64,000 bases of DNA from Planctomycetota bacterium. Lineage in GTDB: Bacteria; Planctomycetota; PUPC01; JACPCR01. This document shows, piece by piece, positions 16,096-25,307 of this stretch (within the stretch, counting starts at the first letter, position 1; each line of letters begins with the position of its first letter). The stretch lies in the NCBI GenBank assembly GCA_027625095.1, contig JAQBXN010000015.1:1-64000 (forward strand), written 5' to 3'. Made by a program: the position numbers and the translations under genes. The notes under the pieces were generated by a model. It worked only from the letters and a program-made list of their open reading frames with translations. It was not told the origin of the DNA and ran no database searches.

Positions 16096-16853
16096 TCTAA
16101 AACCTCCAGTCCGCTGACATCGAGAAGCAGCAGTTCGCTTACATCCTTGAGAATGAGCTCGGAGGTGGCGATGGCGATGTTTACTGTCTGCATGAAATCC
16201 GTGTCTTTAGGCGCACGCCGCCGGTCGAAAACATTCACACCCCTTTCCAAATCAGGTTCGGTCGTCAAGACTAACGCTCCCATATTGGGGTGTGTGAATT
16301 CGGAAAGGAAGTAATACATCCGCGGAATCTGCGGCGAGATTTTTTCAAGTTCCCGGACCACACTGCCGATGTGAAACGGTTTCACCGGATATTCGTGCTC
16401 CTTGCTCATGAACAGATTTCCCAGTACGAGTTTTTCAAGAAATTTATCGAGCCTGTCGACATCCCTTTGGGTGACATGCTCTTTAATGTTTTTGTTGGCA
16501 AACCGGGCCAGTGCGGCCAGTTCCAGGTGTGAACGAACGAGCACATACACCGCATGCAAATTGAATTCATTAAACTCCCGAATGATCGACTCCAACAGCT
16601 TTTCAGATCGAATCGCCGCGGTAAATGTGAATGTCAGCATACGGCAAAGCATGCTCTCCCGAGTCGCCTCAGGCGAAGAAGGGAGTGGCACATCCTGGAT
16701 ATTGATCGTTCGATGCTGCTGAAGCAAGCGCTCCAGTTGGCGAAAGTCGGATTCGCGTGCAGGCAGAAGTTGAATGACTTCGTCAGAGAATTGGGGCACT
16801 GGGAGGGGGTGGAGTGGAATGAGAATTACGCAGACGAGGTTGTTTGCTGACAC
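16092..16853 (-). CDS. Helical protein of unknown function, coupled to the ABC permease
   Basis: 253 residues, soluble and mainly helical. Features include FNEFNLHAVYVLVRSHLELAALARFANKNI and YYFLSEFTHPNMGALVLTTEPD. The R-S-x-x-E helix followed by an H-P-x-x-G loop is reminiscent of DUF5677-like and related helical proteins sometimes found in toxin-antitoxin or defence contexts, but the match is loose. It overlaps the start of the ABC permease by 4 bases. No membrane helix or signal. I cannot assign a function; nothing in the sequence shows a link to iron. Confidence 0.65.
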   Translation of the reverse strand: MSANNLVCVILIPLHPLPVPQFSDEVIQLLPARESDFRQLERLLQQHRTINIQDVPLPSSPEATRESMLCRMLTFTFTAAIRSEKLLESIIREFNEFNLHAVYVLVRSHLELAALARFANKNIKEHVTQRDVDRLDKFLEKLVLGNLFMSKEHEYPVKPFHIGSVVRELEKISPQIPRMYYFLSEFTHPNMGALVLTTEPDLERGVNVFDRRRAPKDTDFMQTVNIAIATSELILKDVSELLLLDVSGLEVLD

Positions 16854-16992
16854 AGATCGCCATCATGATCGTACTCAGAATCTTCAATCCTCTCAGGCTG
16901 GCGAGTCCCAACTGGGATTGGTGATGAAAAAGGAGATGTTTAGGGATTAAGAGTGGGATTGTGATGGAGATTGGGTTGCTGAAATGATGGAA

Positions 16993-17904
16993 TCATTCCG
17001 GTGCAAGCTCCATCAGCCTTTTGTAGGACTCGGTCACCGCATACATAGGATCCTTTCCAGGGCGAGCATAGGTGTAGAGTTCGACCGTGTAATAGCCCTT
17101 GTAGCCAGTGCTTTCCAGCTTTTCGAATATTTCTCTCAGGGGCATATTGCCGTCTCCGGGGATCAGGTGGCCTGGATCGATATGGAGAGCTGGCGTCGGC
17201 CCGGCAATGTCTTCCACGTGAGTGCCGATGATACGATCTCCGAGGATCTCGATGGCCTCGAAAACATCTTCGCCTGGAACGACGTAAGAGTGGCCTATGT
17301 CGTAGTTCACCCCAAGCCATTCACTACCTACCGTTTCGATCATTTTCATACAATCCACAGCGGACCCGATAAGCATTTCCGGCTCGTATTCAATGATGAG
17401 ATGCAGGCCGGCTTTGCCCGCATATTCAGTGCAATCCTTGAAGCACTCGACTGCCTGGCCCCATTGGCGTGCAGCATCCTGGCCCGGGCCGACAAATCCG
17501 CTAGAGACGCTGACATTCCGGGCGCCTAATTGCTGAGCGGCATCGATACAGCGTTTTGTGTAATCCACCCGGTAGGCAGAGGGGTCGATTCCCCATTCCC
17601 TGAATTCTTCATTTGTGCATGAAAATCCTGGCCCGAAGGTCTGGCCAGGCGGGGCATTACGGTCGCCATAAAAACCGCTTGCCGTATTTCCATTAATGTT
17701 GGAAATAGCCATTCCTGTAGATTTAACGACCGATTTCAGTTCAGCAATCCGGGCCCCATCCAGGTCGAGGGGCCAGACATGTGGCTTATCAAAAAGGATC
17801 TCCACTCCTGAATAACCACATTCTCCGATGATCTCTATTGCCTGATCGACCGTGTAATTCTCATTACTGAAGGCATTGGTGCTGAAGGCCAGACGATCTT
17901 TCAT
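16993..17904 (-). CDS. Sugar phosphate isomerase/epimerase (xylose isomerase-like TIM barrel)
   Basis: 303 residues of the AP_endonuc_2/xylose isomerase-like TIM-barrel family. Metal-ligand positions are visible: Glu in LIIEYEPE (about 167), Asp in VNYDIGH (about 200), His in IGTHVEDI (about 231) and Glu in YYTVELYTY (about 280), with the GDGNMPL loop (about 250). Such enzymes interconvert keto-sugars or related polyols and use a divalent metal. The exact substrate is unknown. There is no signal peptide. The 139 bases downstream hold only a near-palindrome (TCCCAACTGGGA, near 16907) and no gene. Confidence 0.85.
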   Translation of the reverse strand: MKDRLAFSTNAFSNENYTVDQAIEIIGECGYSGVEILFDKPHVWPLDLDGARIAELKSVVKSTGMAISNINGNTASGFYGDRNAPPGQTFGPGFSCTNEEFREWGIDPSAYRVDYTKRCIDAAQQLGARNVSVSSGFVGPGQDAARQWGQAVECFKDCTEYAGKAGLHLIIEYEPEMLIGSAVDCMKMIETVGSEWLGVNYDIGHSYVVPGEDVFEAIEILGDRIIGTHVEDIAGPTPALHIDPGHLIPGDGNMPLREIFEKLESTGYKGYYTVELYTYARPGKDPMYAVTESYKRLMELAPE

Positions 17905-18042
17905 GTTGGTTTTCTTCTCTTGTTCCCGTGTATTTGGTATCAGATCGCCGCTCTTTCAAGTTTAGTCAGCATTCTATGATGCGAGGATTTAGGGTCAAAA
18001 GATATGCTAGTCTATCACTTTGTGTAGAGTGGTGGGAGACCA

Positions 18043-18071
18043 TTGAACAGCGGTCATACCGCCCGTATACT
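18043..18071 (+). promoter_or_regulatory. Sigma-70-like promoter with operator-like palindrome in the spacer
   Basis: TTGAAC at 18043-18048 and TATACT at 18066-18071 are separated by exactly 17 bases, close to the sigma-70 consensus. Within the spacer lies GCGGT-CAT-ACCGC (18050-18062), a perfect inverted repeat placed where a repressor or a MerR-type activator would bind. It precedes the secreted orphan gene at 18135 by 63 bases. Prediction by eye only. Confidence 0.5.
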
Positions 18072-18134
18072 CAAAATTACCTTAAGGCGTCCCTCCCCTC
18101 CTAACCTCGACGCCCTGCACGAAAGGAGTTACCG

Positions 18135-19082
18135 ATGTCTCTGTCAATCAAGACCGCCCTCTGGCTGGGTGTATTCGGTATGGCGTGTGTCAACGCAGAC
18201 CCTTTAGTCGTAGCCAAAGCCGATCCTGATCTCAATGCGCCACAGTTTCCATCGGCTACGTCAAAGGTGCCTCAGACCGGCCCTTCGCCCGAAAGTGTCC
18301 TGATCTTTTCGTGGTTGCCTGCCGACCTCAGTTGGAGTTCCGGAATCGATTTTTTAACTGGGATGAGTGGGGTGTTGAGCGAACCGTGGAGGTTTGTGCG
18401 CAGGCAGTCTTCTCCGGAAACTCCAGATGTCGATCCGATCCATTTGGGAACGGCAAAACGGCAAGCCAAGCAAACCAGCACGGTTTCACCAACCGATTCA
18501 ATTTTTACGCCGCGATTCGATGTCACTAATGGCTACAAGGCCATAGATTTCGATTACTCAAATTGGGTGCCCGAAAACGAGGTCAAACGTTTCCAAAACT
18601 ACGTCCGCGGCCGGCAGGTGAACCGGGATGAGTATTACGATACGGGCAAGGCGCGATCCAAAGATTTCGAATACGCCTACCGGATCTATCTCAAGGGGAA
18701 TATGTCGGACTACTTGAACGAATCGACAGCCTGGCATGCAGAGGTCTTCGGTAATTTCATTGAGCAGGTCGACGGAATCGTCAATATTCTGGGAGTCATC
18801 GAAGACGCGGTACTTAAGAACAACCTGTTCCGTCCGAAGAACCCTTTCAAGAGATGGTCTGACCAAGTGCAACCCAGCCGGAGTTCCGGACTACAGAGCA
18901 CTGGGCCTGATTATCTCGCCAGCCCGGCTAAAGCCTGGAAATGGGAGGGTGACATTTCTATCGGCGGGAGCGCTTCCGCATTAGACCTCGATGAAGTCAC
19001 TCTGCATCTTGGGCAGTTCCGTTTCTCCAGGCAGCTCAATGTCGAAGTGAATCTTTTCTATCTGGAAGAAAAGAGAAACTAG
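18135..19082 (+). CDS. Secreted protein of unknown function
   Basis: 315 residues with a signal peptide (MSLSIKTALWLGVFGMACVNA, cleavage likely before DP). AAAGGAG 8 bases upstream of the ATG supports the start. The mature protein has a proline- and serine-rich first part, then an aromatic, charged region (FDYSNWVPENEVKRFQNYVRGRQVNRDEYYDTGKARSKDFEYAYRIYLKG) and a C-terminal stretch that ends in strand-like residues (LHLGQFRFSRQLNVEVNLFYLEEKRN). No family is recognised. It has its own promoter and converges on the DUF4838 gene, with a perfect inverted repeat between them. Confidence 0.75.
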   Translation: MSLSIKTALWLGVFGMACVNADPLVVAKADPDLNAPQFPSATSKVPQTGPSPESVLIFSWLPADLSWSSGIDFLTGMSGVLSEPWRFVRRQSSPETPDVDPIHLGTAKRQAKQTSTVSPTDSIFTPRFDVTNGYKAIDFDYSNWVPENEVKRFQNYVRGRQVNRDEYYDTGKARSKDFEYAYRIYLKGNMSDYLNESTAWHAEVFGNFIEQVDGIVNILGVIEDAVLKNNLFRPKNPFKRWSDQVQPSRSSGLQSTGPDYLASPAKAWKWEGDISIGGSASALDLDEVTLHLGQFRFSRQLNVEVNLFYLEEKRN

Positions 19083-19102
19083 CTGACTTTGCCGCAAGCA
19101 GC

Positions 19103-19169
19103 CGTAATGACGTAACCGCACGTGCCTGCTCATGTAGCGAATCTACCGACAACGTATTACGTCATTACG
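19103..19169. repeat. Perfect 13-bp inverted repeat between convergent genes
   Basis: CGTAATGACGTAA at 19103-19115 and its exact reverse complement at 19157-19169 flank 41 bases that include the palindrome GCACGTGC. The right arm ends one base before the stop codon of the DUF4838 gene. It could work as a two-way transcription terminator, though the loop is long and no T-tract follows, or as a protein-binding or recombination site. Confidence 0.65.
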
Positions 19170-21701
19170 CTAAAAGCCTTCTACGATAATGCTCACACGA
19201 TCCTTCAGTCGTTCATCGTCGAGACCTCTGACGGTCTGATTCTGCCCAGTCAGCGTGTCCTCAAAATTGAGAAGCAGAAGTGTGCCAGCATCCTTCCGAA
19301 GAGCTTTGCCCATTTTCACCTCGCGGTAGCCTTCCAAAATCTCAGGGATTGTTTTCGGATAATTCGAAATCCGGATTTCGTCCAGAGCCCCTCTGAATTC
19401 GCTGCCTTCCATCCCTGCGCTTCCGAATCTGAGATAAGGAGTCCCAAAACTCTGTCCCAAATTCGCATTTGCCTTCTTTTCCCGCAGCTCGCCATCCACG
19501 AACAGCATCACCAAGTCGTGATCACGGCCCTGATGAGCCCACACAATAGCAAGGTGATGCCATTCACCCTCTTGCTGTTTCTGCACCTCAGTTCCGGTGT
19601 GAGAATAGAATTCTCCCTGGCCTGAAAAAGGCTTCTGCCCACTCTTGTAAAGGAATCCAATCCGGCCTTCGGAAATTCCGAGGCAAAACCAGTCCGGGCT
19701 GTTTTCGCCGACGCCGAGAAGGAACTGGTGCGGCATGGTCACGGCATTTCGCGGCAACTGGTACCAGAGCTCGACAGTGCCGGCGTTGCCTTTTATGTAT
19801 GCCGAACTGTAATCGACTGGACCAGTAAACTTTCCAGCCCTGCCAGCCGGTCCCCGTACGTAAGTAACCTTACCTCGAACAGGTCGTGCGGGTGTGTCTG
19901 GCTGGGGCGCCGGGACATTGAGACTGGCAGCGGCCCGCTTGCTGCTGACGCGCGCTTCTTTCTCCAACTGAGCCTTGGTGTAAGAAACAGATTCATGCAG
20001 GATTTCCAGTCTTGCTGACTCAGCCGGTTTCAAATTCTTCGATCTTGCAGGCTCGAAAAGTGTGGCGGCTGAGGTGTAGAATTCATCTGTGAACACTTTC
20101 AGTGAAGGCATCGTTACCTCTCGATAGACTTGTGGATGCCATTCCGCCGTATTCAAGGATCGTTCGAGATTCTGGAACATAACAGCGACTTCATCCCCGG
20201 CCTTACCATACATTTGCTGGCAGTACGCTTTGAGCAGGTCTTCGTAATCTGTGTCTGTCTTCCAAAGCAGCCGGGCGATGCTGTAAAAAATGAAGGGATT
20301 CGCACGCTGGTACTTCTGGCTGGATTGCGCGAAGTAATACTGAGCACCTTTCGACTTGAAATAACGAATCGAATCCCTTGCTCTTGAGGCAAGCGGCAGC
20401 AATGCGGCAGCATCGTCAGCGGCATCAAGATTCCCGATAAGAAAGTATTCCCACAGTCCCAGCCGGCCCGGTGCTGATTTCGCCCATTGTTCAAATTGAC
20501 GCCTGGGCTCTTCATTGAGATCGCATTGTCCGGGCCCGTGCGCGTAGCATCCATGGTAGCAATAAGTCACCATCAGATTTGGTTCGAGGGTCATCTCCGG
20601 AACCGGTTCGATGTAGTTCGAATAGGCCAGGATGGACAACAGCCGGTCCGGATGTATCGGCCGCACCAGGCGGGCGACCTCATTGGCAAAAGTAACCATC
20701 CGGCGGGTCATCGAACCTCTGCTGCCCGGCACAAAATTTTTGCCCCCGAGCTGTCGGCAACGTTCACACTCGCACCACTTGACCGCTCCGTCATTGGGAT
20801 TGAGTGGCACTACTGTTCCAAGCGGATTCTGATTGAACCAGTCTATGGCGTAATCCGTGGTTAGACGGACGACATCGGGATGAGTTGTGCAGAGATTTCC
20901 GCCTGCCTTTGTCGGGTTCGCTTGAGTTCCCATTGGGATGCGTCGGCCATTGTAAAGAGCAAAGTATTCCGAATTCGTCTCAAAGTATTTCGAGCTGGGA
21001 ACAAACCATTGGAAGTTGTGACACAAACGCTGCCATTTCACATAACCGCCGCGCTTACTCCATGCATTTCGTTGTTCCTCGGGCAGGACTCTCAGATGGT
21101 AATCTCGGAGGCCATACATCCGATTCAGCCTATTCTTGACCGCCCAGTCGATCAGTGAATCCATCTGCTCCGGGTTCTGCGTGCTCATGTCAATCTCACG
21201 AAGAATGAAATCGGGCACGTGAATCTCATCCGTAGCGTCCATTTCAACCCGCTCATGCCGGGGCACAACCTCCCCCAGGTCCCCAGGCATAAACCATCGG
21301 CAGCCGAATTTTTCGAGGAATTGGTAAACCGAATAGAGCGTCCCGCGGTCACCTCCACCGGCCAGAATGACCTCGCTATCCGCAATCCGAATTCGAAAAC
21401 TATCCGTCCCTTTGCCCGTATCGGAGGCGAAACCTTCGATGAGTGGCAGGCCAAGCACCGTCTTCCCAACGTGAAAGTTTACTTCTGCTGTTTTTTGCTC
21501 TTGAGCAAATTTGAGTTTACATCCGGTCGCCATCTTGACATATCGCTGCAGTTCCGTAGCCGCGAACCGCTCGGTTTCCGTCGAATCGACAGGCAGAAGA
21601 ATATGGCCTGATGTGTGCTCGGACAGGACAAGGCCGGCTTGAAGTGGGCTGGCCGCCAATCCCCACAAGAAGGCTGCCTTCGCAGCCGAAAAGCGTCTCA
21701 T
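19170..21701 (-). CDS. Secreted DUF4838 protein with C-terminal LamG domain
   Basis: 843 residues from the ATG at 21701, preceded by GGAGG at 6 bases; an in-frame ATG 21 bases further up lacks such a site. A signal peptide covers about residues 1-22 (MRRFSAAKAAFLWGLAASPLQA). Next come an alpha-glucuronidase-like N-terminal domain (ETERFAATELQRYVKMATG, about 45-130), the DUF4838 TIM-barrel-like region (about 190-460, with NPNDGAVKWCECERC and SILAYSNYIEPVP), a helical part and a LamG domain (about 640-800, GTVELWYQLP ... EWHHLAIVW ... FRGALDEIRISN). DUF4838 proteins are regarded as glycoside hydrolase-like; activity is unproven. Typical of polysaccharide-degrading PVC bacteria. Confidence 0.88.
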   Translation of the reverse strand: MRRFSAAKAAFLWGLAASPLQAGLVLSEHTSGHILLPVDSTETERFAATELQRYVKMATGCKLKFAQEQKTAEVNFHVGKTVLGLPLIEGFASDTGKGTDSFRIRIADSEVILAGGGDRGTLYSVYQFLEKFGCRWFMPGDLGEVVPRHERVEMDATDEIHVPDFILREIDMSTQNPEQMDSLIDWAVKNRLNRMYGLRDYHLRVLPEEQRNAWSKRGGYVKWQRLCHNFQWFVPSSKYFETNSEYFALYNGRRIPMGTQANPTKAGGNLCTTHPDVVRLTTDYAIDWFNQNPLGTVVPLNPNDGAVKWCECERCRQLGGKNFVPGSRGSMTRRMVTFANEVARLVRPIHPDRLLSILAYSNYIEPVPEMTLEPNLMVTYCYHGCYAHGPGQCDLNEEPRRQFEQWAKSAPGRLGLWEYFLIGNLDAADDAAALLPLASRARDSIRYFKSKGAQYYFAQSSQKYQRANPFIFYSIARLLWKTDTDYEDLLKAYCQQMYGKAGDEVAVMFQNLERSLNTAEWHPQVYREVTMPSLKVFTDEFYTSAATLFEPARSKNLKPAESARLEILHESVSYTKAQLEKEARVSSKRAAASLNVPAPQPDTPARPVRGKVTYVRGPAGRAGKFTGPVDYSSAYIKGNAGTVELWYQLPRNAVTMPHQFLLGVGENSPDWFCLGISEGRIGFLYKSGQKPFSGQGEFYSHTGTEVQKQQEGEWHHLAIVWAHQGRDHDLVMLFVDGELREKKANANLGQSFGTPYLRFGSAGMEGSEFRGALDEIRISNYPKTIPEILEGYREVKMGKALRKDAGTLLLLNFEDTLTGQNQTVRGLDDERLKDRVSIIVEGF

Positions 21702-21891
21702 ATATGCCTCCGTATGAACCAAGTGGAAGCCATCGTTCGCACCACGTTAGCCAACTTTACATTGCCCTGGCTGCCAACTTACTTTTATCCTTCGAGTCTT
21801 CTCTATAGAATGGGCGATTCGAGGGACAGATTACCACAGGAACCATCATTCAGTGGATTAGATTCAAACAAGGAGCCCAAGGGATAGATAA

Positions 21892-23166
21892 ATGGAAAAC
21901 GCCAAACTCATTCTGAACGGTAAAGAATACGACCTGCCAGTCCTCGTAGGGACCGAGGGCGAAGTAGCCGTGGATATTACCAAACTCCGCGCTCAGTCCG
22001 GTGCGATTACCTTCGATCCGGGCTATGCGAATACTGGCTCATGTAAGAGCGAAATTACTTTCATCGACGGAGACAAAGGAATCCTCCGTTACCGCGGCTA
22101 CCCCATCGAAGAAGTCGCCATACAGGCAAAATTCTCCGAGGTCTGCTACCTGCTGATTAACGGCGAGCTACCAAATGAAAAGCAATCGCACGCGTTTACC
22201 GAGCAGATGCGCCAACACGGACGCCTGCACGCCGACATGCAGAAATTCTATGAAGGCTTCCCGGGCTCTGCGCATCCAATGCCGATCCTCTCCTCCATGG
22301 TCGCGTCCCTGGGCACGCATTATCAGGACACTACGGAAGGTGAAGACCTGGACTTGAACATCATACGCCTTATCGCCAAGGCCAAAACGATTGCTGCATT
22401 CTCCTACCGAAAGTCGCTTGGTGAGCCTTATGTGGCGCCACGTCCAGACTTGAGCTACACCGAAGATTTCCTTCACATGATGTTCTCGCATCCGGGGGAG
22501 GAATATGAGATTCCGAAAGTCATGAACAACGCGCTCAACATGCTCCTGATCCTCCACGCGGATCATGAACAGAATTGCAGTACCTCAGCAGTACGGATGG
22601 TGGGCAGCAGCCAGGCGGGGCTTTTTGCCTCGATGTCTGCGGGTATCGGCGCGCTTTCCGGCCAACTCCACGGCGGAGCGAATCAGAAGGTCATCCAAAT
22701 GCTTCAGATGATTCGTGAAGATGGTGGCAACTATCAGAAGTATGTGGATATGGCCAAAGATAAGAATTCTGGATTTCTGCTCTTTGGCTTTGGACACCGT
22801 GTGTATAAGAATTTTGACCCGCGAGCGCGGATTCTAAAGACTGCCTGCGATCGCGTACTCAGCGAACTCGGCATGGAGGATCCGCTCCTCGACCTGGCAA
22901 AGAATCTGGAAGAGGTCGCGCTACACGACGAATATTTTGTGGCACGTAAGCTCTATCCAAATGTCGACTTCTACAGCGGTATTCTCTACAGGGCCATGGG
23001 CATTCCGACTAACATGTTCACCGTCATGTTTGCCCTAGGCCGAATGCCGGGCTGGATTGCTCAGTGGCGTGAAATGCGCGAAGACCCCTCATCACGGATC
23101 CAGCGCCCCCGCCAGGTTTACACCGGCGCAAACTTACGCAAATTCGTTCCTGCTGAAGAGCGGTAA
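21892..23166 (+). CDS. gltA: Citrate synthase
   Basis: 424 residues, the length of type II (Gram-negative, hexameric) citrate synthase. The catalytic text is present: LHGGANQKVI (active-site His near residue 264), GFGHRVYKNFDPRARILK (His near 304) and DFYSGILYRAMGIP (Asp near 361). The N-terminal strand domain (ILNGKEYDLPVLVGTEGEVAVDITKL) is also typical of this NADH-regulated type. It condenses oxaloacetate and acetyl-CoA to citrate at the entry of the TCA cycle. AAGGGA lies 7 bases before the ATG. It stands alone; its promoter should be in the 190 bases between it and the divergent DUF4838 gene, but I see no convincing -35/-10 pair. Confidence 0.96.
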   Translation: MENAKLILNGKEYDLPVLVGTEGEVAVDITKLRAQSGAITFDPGYANTGSCKSEITFIDGDKGILRYRGYPIEEVAIQAKFSEVCYLLINGELPNEKQSHAFTEQMRQHGRLHADMQKFYEGFPGSAHPMPILSSMVASLGTHYQDTTEGEDLDLNIIRLIAKAKTIAAFSYRKSLGEPYVAPRPDLSYTEDFLHMMFSHPGEEYEIPKVMNNALNMLLILHADHEQNCSTSAVRMVGSSQAGLFASMSAGIGALSGQLHGGANQKVIQMLQMIREDGGNYQKYVDMAKDKNSGFLLFGFGHRVYKNFDPRARILKTACDRVLSELGMEDPLLDLAKNLEEVALHDEYFVARKLYPNVDFYSGILYRAMGIPTNMFTVMFALGRMPGWIAQWREMREDPSSRIQRPRQVYTGANLRKFVPAEER

Positions 23167-23343
23167 CGATCTGAGGGCCGGGTCCAGCTGGAATCGAGCA
23201 CCACTTGAATTGTACGATTCTAAAGACTGCGATGTGCTTGCCACATTGGTGAATCGGGTTGTTCTGACAATTCATTTCTTGTTTTCGTGTCGAGATTCAC
23301 CAAACTCTCTATAGCGTCGCCCCGCCAAATTCAGGAACACCTC

Positions 23344-24171
23344 ATGAGATTCTCCTGCGCGACCCAACTCTTCCAGAAACACGGACTGCGGGCCGCCATC
23401 GACATCATTTCCAAGGCCGGCTACAACTCGCTCGATCTTTGGTCAACCCCGGGCAGGGCACAGCATTTGGACCCCAATCACGGCAGGGAGCAGTTCGGCG
23501 CGCTTATCCAGGAAGTTGAGACTCATGGACTCTCGATTTACGCACTGACCGCTTACCGGGCGCACACGCCGGATGAAGGCCTCTCCCGAATTTTCAAATA
23601 TCTGCGGGCTGCAGAGGAGATCGGTGCGAAGGTCCTGGTTACCGGAACGGGCGTAAAGAAAGACCAGATGAGCTTTGAGGATTACGCCTCGTACCTGCGA
23701 CCGCTGGTTCACAAGGCTACCGACGCAGGCATTGTCATCGCCCTCGAGAATCATGTGAAAGGATTCCTCGAGAGCCCCGACGAGTGCAATGAACTGCTGG
23801 ACAAATTCGGCTCAGATTACCTGGGCATCGCGTTCGCCGGACTGCATTTTCACGCTGCAGGATATGAGCCGCTGGTGGCGTTGAAATCGCTCGGCCCCAG
23901 AGTGAAAGCATTCCTCGCCTGGGATTTCAAAACTGGCGTTCCCGCAGGCGAATTGGATGCCGGAAACGCAGCAGACCAAGTCCCCGGCAATGGACAAATG
24001 GATTTTACAAACGTGCTGAAATTTTTGGATTCCAATCTTCCAAAAATCCAGCCCATCGTGTACTGGGGCGGGGCGGAGAGTTGGGCCGTGGAGCGAGTCG
24101 AAGAAGCCATCCGTTCGGCAAAAGCTCATCTCACAGCGTGCGTCGAGAATGTTAAACCAGCCAACACTTGA
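23344..24171 (+). CDS. Sugar phosphate isomerase/epimerase-like TIM-barrel protein
   Basis: 275 residues from the ATG at 23344 (AGGA 8 bases upstream); an in-frame GTG at 23287 has a poorer context. It belongs to the same AP_endonuc_2 TIM-barrel superfamily as the gene at 16993 but is a distant relative: FQKHGLRAAIDIISKAGYNSLDLWS, IVIALENHVKGFLESPDEC, LGIAFAGLHFHAAGYEP and GGAESWAVERVEEA. The metal-binding Asp after strand 6 (usually DxGH) is replaced by AFAGLHFHA, so metal binding may differ. Substrate unknown. It ends 24 bases before holA and may be co-transcribed with it. Confidence 0.75.
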   Translation: MRFSCATQLFQKHGLRAAIDIISKAGYNSLDLWSTPGRAQHLDPNHGREQFGALIQEVETHGLSIYALTAYRAHTPDEGLSRIFKYLRAAEEIGAKVLVTGTGVKKDQMSFEDYASYLRPLVHKATDAGIVIALENHVKGFLESPDECNELLDKFGSDYLGIAFAGLHFHAAGYEPLVALKSLGPRVKAFLAWDFKTGVPAGELDAGNAADQVPGNGQMDFTNVLKFLDSNLPKIQPIVYWGGAESWAVERVEEAIRSAKAHLTACVENVKPANT

Positions 24172-24195
24172 GCCCTTCCCCGGTATCAGCCTCTC

Positions 24196-25221
24196 ATGAC
24201 TAGCGACGAATTCCTCCGGGCATATAAACGTGCCCCAGTCTATGTTTTTTACGGCAACGAAGAGTTCTTCAAAAACCAGGGAGTGAAACGCATCAAAGAT
24301 GATCTTTGTCCGGAAGGCGCGGACTCGTTCGGCCTGGTGGATTTCGATCCCGACGACGTGGAGATGTCCACCGTTTTGGATGAGCTTCGAACCCAATCCT
24401 TGTTCGGTGGTGACCGGCTGGTCCTGCTGAAGGGGGCCGACAAATTCTTCGGATTCAGTCGCGGTGCAGGAGTTGATGATACCGGCCAAGGGCGGAAGAA
24501 TCGTGAACTGCTTGAAGGCTATCTCAGCCATCCGTCTGCTGGATCGACGCTGCTCATCACCACCAATGGCGCATGGGGAAGCTACAAGAAACTTGCACAG
24601 GCTGTTAATGGAGCGGGATTCTACGTGGAGTGCAAGCGTCCCTGGGATAATCAGATTCCCCAGTGGGTGATTCGACGCTCACAGGATTTCTACGGTAAGC
24701 AGATTGCGCCCCGCGCCGCTGCCGAACTGGCGGAATTTGGTGGTGAAACGCTACAACAGGTCGACATCCAGTTGGAGCAACTTGCAACCTACGTCGGCCG
24801 ACGAAATCAGATAACTGAACAGGACGTGAATTCGCTCATCGGCCATCACGGACACCACACTATTTTCAAGCTCACTGAGGCCGCTGCTTCCAAGCGGCCG
24901 GGCCACGCTCTTGCCCTGTTCAAAGAACAACTTCAGAACGGCACGCACGAGGGACAGGTGCTCGCTCTGCTGGCCTGGCAATTCCGCAGGTTATGGAACG
25001 CAAAGAAATTACTGGGGGCGGGTATCGCACCGAACGAAGTTCAGAGTCAGCTTAAATTGCGCGGGCAAAACGCCACCTTGTTTATGGGGCAGCTCCGCCA
25101 GTTCACCGAACAGGATTTGCGGCGAAACCATCGTCTTCTGCTGGACGCGGATATCGCCACTAAGAGCGGTACAGACCCCGAGATGGCAGTCGAGCAATTG
25201 ATTATCAAGTTGTGCCGGTAG
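24196..25221 (+). CDS. holA: DNA polymerase III delta subunit
   Basis: 341 residues, the usual length. The opening (FLRAYKRAPVYVFYGNEEFFKNQGVKRIKDDL) and LDELRTQSLFGGDRLVLLKGADKFF match the HolA family's degenerate AAA+ domain I. AELAEFGGETLQQVDIQLEQLATYVGRRNQITEQDVNSLIG and the C-terminal collar helices (ALLAWQFRRLWNAKKLLGAGIAPNEVQSQLKL) complete it. Delta is the wrench of the clamp loader that opens the beta clamp. Single copy and essential in most bacteria. A hairpin lies just after the stop (25235-25254). Confidence 0.92.
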   Translation: MTSDEFLRAYKRAPVYVFYGNEEFFKNQGVKRIKDDLCPEGADSFGLVDFDPDDVEMSTVLDELRTQSLFGGDRLVLLKGADKFFGFSRGAGVDDTGQGRKNRELLEGYLSHPSAGSTLLITTNGAWGSYKKLAQAVNGAGFYVECKRPWDNQIPQWVIRRSQDFYGKQIAPRAAAELAEFGGETLQQVDIQLEQLATYVGRRNQITEQDVNSLIGHHGHHTIFKLTEAAASKRPGHALALFKEQLQNGTHEGQVLALLAWQFRRLWNAKKLLGAGIAPNEVQSQLKLRGQNATLFMGQLRQFTEQDLRRNHRLLLDADIATKSGTDPEMAVEQLIIKLCR

Positions 25222-25234
25222 GGTTCAGATGTCC

Positions 25235-25254
25235 GAATCCGGCTGAGCGGATTC
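25235..25254. terminator. Hairpin between convergent holA and kelch genes
   Basis: GAATCCG (25235-25241) and CGGATTC (25248-25254) form a perfect 7-bp stem with a 6-base loop, 14 bases after the holA stop and within the 86-base convergent gap. No clear T-run follows on either strand, so it may be a weak or factor-assisted two-way terminator. Confidence 0.4.
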
Positions 25255-25307
25255 AACCGTGGGTAAATCGTCTGCGGATACTTTCTTCGGATTACCTGCC
25301 CATAAAA

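Noticed and set aside
21723..21891. Sigma-70 promoter for citrate synthase
   Set aside because: TATAGAAT near 21811 looks like a -10 box, but nothing close to TTGACA lies 16-18 bases upstream.
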